Shown here: positions 59,131 to 64,000 of the stretch, one piece after another
Layout: each line of letters starts with the position of its first letter
Numbering within the stretch: position 1 is the stretch's first letter
Source of the DNA: Burhinus oedicnemus
Lineage: Eukaryota; Chordata; Aves; Charadriiformes; Burhinidae
NCBI GenBank assembly: GCA_008921705.1
Contig: VFFE01007257.1
Location: 65,022-129,021, forward strand
Reading direction: 5' to 3'
DNA length: 64,000 nucleotides
Notes under the pieces: model-generated
What the model was told of the DNA's origin: nothing
What the model saw: only the letters and a program-made list of their open reading frames with translations
Databases searched by the model: none
Translations under genes and position numbers: made by a program

Positions 59131-61120
59131 AGGTAGGGGATCAATTACATATCAGAACCACATTTTACATCAATAACATTTTACTACATGTTTTATTACA
59201 TCAATGGCTTGAAAAAATTTTATTTGATGTCAGCAAACATTGGAAATCATAGAAAAATGAATTTTGTAGAATTTCACAAAAGAATTTACCCCACTAGAAT
59301 TCCTCATACAGTAAAATAATTCAAAACCAAATGTTACTTTTCAGTGGCTAAGCAATTTTATAATGCTATGAACATTCATCACAGTAAGTGTGCTGAATAA
59401 TAGAAAACAGGCAAAAAAGACATTTAAAATATTACTTACAACAGCATTATTACAACATACTTTCTTTAAAATCCCAACGAGTATTTTATCACTTCAAAAG
59501 CTATACAGCATTTCCATTATATTTGCAAACTTAACCTTATACATCTTTTAAAATCTTGAAAAAACTTCTTTTAAGCAATCTATAAGCAGTTAACAAAATT
59601 GATAAAATCTACATAATGGAATACTATACACTCCAGTATAAATTTTATTTTAGGAGAATATGAATGTAAACACTCAGTATTATACAACATGCATAGACTA
59701 TACTGACCTTCCATCTTCTGAACTGTAACTTTCACTGCAATTGTGCTTTACTATCAACAGGAAAAGCTGCATTAATCCAGGGAGTGGCAGAAAGTATTTG
59801 CTTTAGGGGCATTGCACAAGATCACTAGATTTTGACTTGCTGAAGACAAGCTGGAGCTAAAAAAAATCATTTTTCTTTTTTTCTTTTTTTAAAAAGAGTA
59901 AATATCAGGCCACTCATCGCTGAATGGGCTATGCATAATTTTATACAGATTTGAAAAAAATGCATTATCAGAAAAATCTCCCACAGTATTTTTGCGCTTC
60001 ATCGACTTGGAGATTTATGTTCACAAATCCAGTGATCAAGTTAGTGTAATGCACTGTTTGGCTCATATTTGGTGTGCAAGAATACCAACAGCATATTCGC
60101 GATTTAGAGACTAAAAACTGAAATTTAAAGTGACAATGAGCATATTTTAATACATAATGTTTCAGATGTATTTGTACAGGAAAGAAAAATGTTTGTCAGG
60201 ACATTGCTTTAAGAGATAAGAGTTTCACTCTTACGTTAACTATTAAAAAAGTGTTCTAGTGGATGTTCATGGGGTCTTCCTGGTTGCAAACTTGTAAAAA
60301 TATATTAAGAACTCATTATCCCCATTGGTATTAAATATATCAAGACACAACCATTGTGGTTGCACTACCAGTTATGGCTACTATGGTCTTAAGCATCTGA
60401 TTGTACATTGTTGCTGTATTGTTAAGCACAACTGAGGCATGTATTTTTTTCCCTTGGTTATAAGATTATATTACAAAAATTGATCACTGTTTCAAACCAG
60501 TTAAACACGAATATTCAAGTAACAAGGTTGTTTTAATGGATAAGCGAAAAAAGAAGTTACCTAGCACTTTACACAACTACATAAAAATTAAATAGAACAA
60601 ATGAAATTTGTTTATGCATATGCAATACACTTTTATATCTTTAAGATTTCTAAAACTAAAACTTAAACTATCATTTTCTTTAACGATACCATATTTTGCA
60701 CAATAACTTATACTTAGGAGAAATAATTTCCCATTTTCCACAAAATATATATAATTATGACATTCACATTGATAGTTTAAGAAACAAAATTTAAGTGAAT
60801 ATTCTATCTTATGCAGTTATCTTTGTGGACCCTTCTAATTAGAATGCAACCAGTTGATGTATCTAATGCTTGACCCATTTAAAAAAGAAAGAGGGTCTTC
60901 ACCTAAACAAGACCAAACCATTTAAACTTTCAAAAGCTAAAATGATTTTATCGCATTTAAAAAGATAGTTAAAGAGAATGTAAAAAACTAAACGTTTAAA
61001 ATACAGTGCTATTATATTGTATGTATCAACTACAATAAGATAGCAGTCAACTGAAAAGTAATTAAACAACTTTTTTCTTCCTAATATCAGGAATTATACA
61101 TGTTGCCCCCTACCCCTTGG
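59131..61120 (-). other. AT-rich block, candidate long 3' UTR of a minus-strand transcript
   Basis: About 2 kb of clearly AT-richer sequence with sharp edges, no recognised repeat and no long frame. On the minus strand an AATAAA lies at 59197-59192, about 20 bases before a GT-rich stretch (ATGTGGTTCTGATATGT), the usual arrangement of a poly(A) site. Base composition changes just past that point. A second minus-strand AATAAA lies near 59645. This fits a 3' UTR running right to left. The coding end would be near 61.1-61.2 kb, but I could not choose a frame. A plus-strand UTR ending at ATTAAA near 61062 is the alternative. Confidence 0.4.
59192..59197 (-). terminator. Candidate poly(A) signal
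   Basis: AATAAA on the minus strand at the left edge of the AT-rich block, followed by a GT-rich downstream element. Cleavage would fall near 59175. Confidence 0.4.
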
Positions 61121-63890
61121 GGATGAAGCCAAAACACAACTTTTCTGATCGTAAGATGAACAGATTTGAGGGCAAAAACCGATGAAAAGTCCTCACAGGT
61201 AACTTAAGTTGCCAGCAGAAGCCTCTCCTGACGAGTTTCACCAGCTGGGATGCAAACTCACACAACCCTCTCACACTGGCGAGGACCTGTCTCCGTGCAT
61301 TGGTACCAGCAGGAGGTTTAATACTAGAGTAATTCTAATGAGCGGCATTGCTTTACACCAGAACTGTCAGCTGAATTCACAGTGCTACTTGCCCGTCTTT
61401 AAACCTAATTCACACTGGCTAACAACTAGTGTCCTTTCCCACAAGACACTCCCAACTCCAACTGTCACAGGACTGCAGGAACATCTGCAGGGCTGCAATA
61501 GAGCTGCCAGTTACCATCAACAGCTGTAGAGACGCTGCCACAAACTTGGGATTACAGGTTTCCAATACAGAGGATAGGGAATAGCGCCCTTCCATCCTCC
61601 CATGAGCTCAAAGGATCTCTCTGGAGCTACCAGAATGGAACTCCTTAGAAACAGGTGCAAACAGGCCTGGCTGAACCAGGCCCTTCTTGGGCTCCACATT
61701 CTAGCTTGCCCTAAGAAATGCCTATCTGCTCCTTTGCCTGTGTGTTGTTGCTCAATTTCTGATGTTGAATTACTTTCCTCACACAAGGCCCGAGGAGGAG
61801 ACCACCTCAGCGGTACATGAGGCTACATCCCCTGCCTTTCCTTGGGTTATGTCTACACTGCAGGAGGTGCAGGCACAGCTGGCTCTGTTAGCCAGCTGGC
61901 ATTAGCCTATCTTATTTAGGTACAGAGAACCGACCCATCACAGCACACAATATGGCACAGCCCAGCAGCTCAAACATCAGCACCAAGTTCAGGGCTAGAC
62001 TCCGAGCTGCAGCACCTCAGCTGCAGGCCAGGACATGGACTAGCTCATTTCAGGTTGTGTTAAGAGGCTGGTGCCATACATCGCCGTGTGCCATCTTGGC
62101 TTGAACCCTCTGTAGAGGAAGAGAGGCAAAGAACATCCCTTTTTCCACCTGCAAAGACACCTGGTGGTTTCTTCCAACATCATTAAATTAACCATTTTTA
62201 AATGCTTTGTGACTAGTGTTATTTTGCAGCTTTCCACTGGAAAAGAAGTAATACTGCTGCTTCTAGCTTCTCTGAACACTGTCTGCTCTGCAGTCAGCAA
62301 CCACCTTGTTCAAGGTGCAAAGTCCTCATACAGGACTTTCAAGAACAGCTCCAGTTCAAGCCAGCTAGATAGGCCACAGCACAGGTCATCCGAGCAGAGG
62401 GCTGGGGATTCGAAAGCTGCATGCACCAAGTATTTGGAAAAGCACCTCTTAAGATTTTTAAATTGCATATTTTGGTTCAGAACATGAAAGCGATGTGTGC
62501 TTCAGAAGGGTTAAAATGGCCAATGAAATTAACCGAGTTCTTCTCCATTAAACTTCTGAGAGAACAAAAACTACCAGAAGGCTGAATTTTGTGCTCAAAC
62601 CCACATCCAGACTTCCAGTGGGAGAAGTAGTTTGATGTCTTTGGCAAACAGCGCTCTGAAGAGGAATGAGACACTGGGACAGAAAGTGACCTATGGTAGC
62701 CAAATGTAAAAAGGCACATATTCCAAAAGGAGAGGCACCAGAGAAAGTTGTTTTGACTTAATCCCACAGAGGATCAGGAAAAAGAAAGTTGTGTAGCACT
62801 CATTTAACAAGTTACAATGCAAATGCTGAATGCCAGGGGTTAAATAGCGTATCAAACAGTTTCAGGTTACGTATTCCCTTTGCACTAAATAAAAGCCATT
62901 AAAATATACAGGAATAAAATGCTCAATTAGGGAGCTTTCTATGAAGCAGGAACACACAAATACAGTGGAAGGAATTGCACAAACCAGAAGTGTAATCAGT
63001 TACGTTTACAACCTTGGACTGACCAAACCTTAGAAATAACATTTCCTATCACTTTGCATTATACAAGATTGCTTGTTAACATGCCCTGTCATTTCAGAAC
63101 AAACCTGACACCACTGGCATGTGCACAGGCCTCTCCTTTATAGAAAGCTCACTAATAATAGTGTCATCGTAAGAATACACAGGAAGCGGCGACCACAAGG
63201 CCATGCAGCAATACATACTTATACCCTATGGACCAAGTATTATAAGAACTCCTAATGTGTAGAGTTACTGTGGGGCTGCTAGGGAGCTCCTTGTTTTGCA
63301 GGTTGGTCAAAATTTACAGACAGGTGTTACTGGTTCTAGAAATCCCCACACTTAAGCAGGACGTTGATGAAATGGAGAGCTGAGCTACCTGGGTGCTTTT
63401 GAAAGAAAGTGGAGGCAGTATGGAGGAATGAAGGGAGATTAAGGCAGATGTAGCACAGGACTGGAAGCGTTTGCCTTTTTTTGGTAATAGCTGCTTGTCC
63501 ACAGATATGATGCAGATGGCTGTCTGAGGTTTGCTAATACCTGATATCCTGGATAACACAGTAGTCAACACAAATTGTTCTAGGCTACAGCACCTTCTCA
63601 CGAAGCAGATGCATATCTGACATCAAGAACAGAAGTAGCCTGGAGGGAAGGGGGAGGGGGAAGAAAAAGGAGACGTTTAGTTTAAAAAATGAATACACAT
63701 AGGCTTTCTTGCATCTCCAAACTTCACTCCTGATCCACAGTACTGAAAGCGACAAAACGGGCAACCCTGGCACACAGGAGGAATCGCAGCAGCCTCCCCT
63801 ATTCTGAGCCACGCTGGGATTTGTTGGGAGTGTAAACATACAAGAATTAAGACTGGAACTGAGGCTGCTTTATAATCAGCACTCTCACCT
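61121..63890. other. Non-coding stretch
   Basis: Unique sequence of ordinary composition. Minus-strand frames at 61517-61786, 62040-62300, 62477-62767 and 63314-63601 lack paired splice sites and coding character. This would be intron or intergenic sequence upstream of the AT-rich block. Confidence 0.45.
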
Positions 63891-63894
63891 CCCC

Positions 63895-63972
63895 CCTTCA
63901 AAAAAAAACCCCAAAAAAACAAAACCCAAAAAAACCCAAAAAACAAAAAAACACCCAACCAAAAAAAAACGG
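63895..63972. repeat. A/C-rich low-complexity tract
   Basis: About 75 bases built of A-runs broken by C, CC and CCC (T/G-rich on the minus strand). Similar patches occur at 25873-25910 and, in the opposite sense, at 57025-57070. This is simple sequence, not telomeric repeat. Confidence 0.85.
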
Positions 63973-64000
63973 AACTGTGGCCACTTGCTATGAAAACACA

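Noticed and set aside
63895..63972. Possible telomere-like repeat at the right end
   Set aside because: The tract is irregular A/C-rich simple sequence without TTAGGG/CCCTAA units.
1..64000. CRISPR arrays, bacterial operons, integrated virus
   Set aside because: No regularly spaced repeats, no compact same-strand gene series and no viral core genes. The only mobile DNA recognised is LINE and SINE material.

Overview
This is vertebrate nuclear DNA, most likely from a bird. The best evidence is two copies of the CR1 LINE family. The copy at 16.3-16.8 kb ends in the CR1 3' terminal repeat (ATTCTGTGATTCTG), and the one at 47.9-48.3 kb lies in the opposite orientation. There is also an older CR1/L3-type LINE remnant at 3.2-4.4 kb and MIR-like scraps. 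Repeat density is low and long stretches are unique sequence, which suits an avian chromosome. No bacterial operon, virus, CRISPR array or rRNA gene is visible.

Layout: (1) 1-1.97 kb is a dense CpG island with splice-donor-like sites facing both ways (minus strand at 470/469, plus strand at 1918/1919), so it looks like a divergent promoter. (2) 2-50 kb is almost all intron or intergenic DNA. It holds the LINE and MIR remnants, a decayed tRNA-Arg-like gene (11.4 kb), simple repeats, a small CpG cluster (31.9 kb), a few stretches that look like conserved non-coding DNA, and several weak exon-like segments on the minus strand. (3) 51-58.6 kb carries the best coding evidence: minus-strand segments bounded by splice-site-like sequence. 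The 58.0 and 55.2 kb segments join in phase, as do the 52.3 and 51.6 kb segments. I do not recognise the protein. (4) 59.1-61.1 kb is a sharply bounded AT-rich block with a minus-strand AATAAA at its left edge, so it resembles a long 3' UTR. (5) 61.1-64 kb is unremarkable and ends in an A/C-rich low-complexity tract.

Reading: most of the window may be introns of a minus-strand gene running right to left, with a second gene or gene pair starting at the CpG island. Exon calls made by eye from splice motifs and open frames give many false positives, so confidences are kept low outside 55-58 kb. Most open frames here, including several of 130-270 codons, are probably chance, especially in GC-rich parts.
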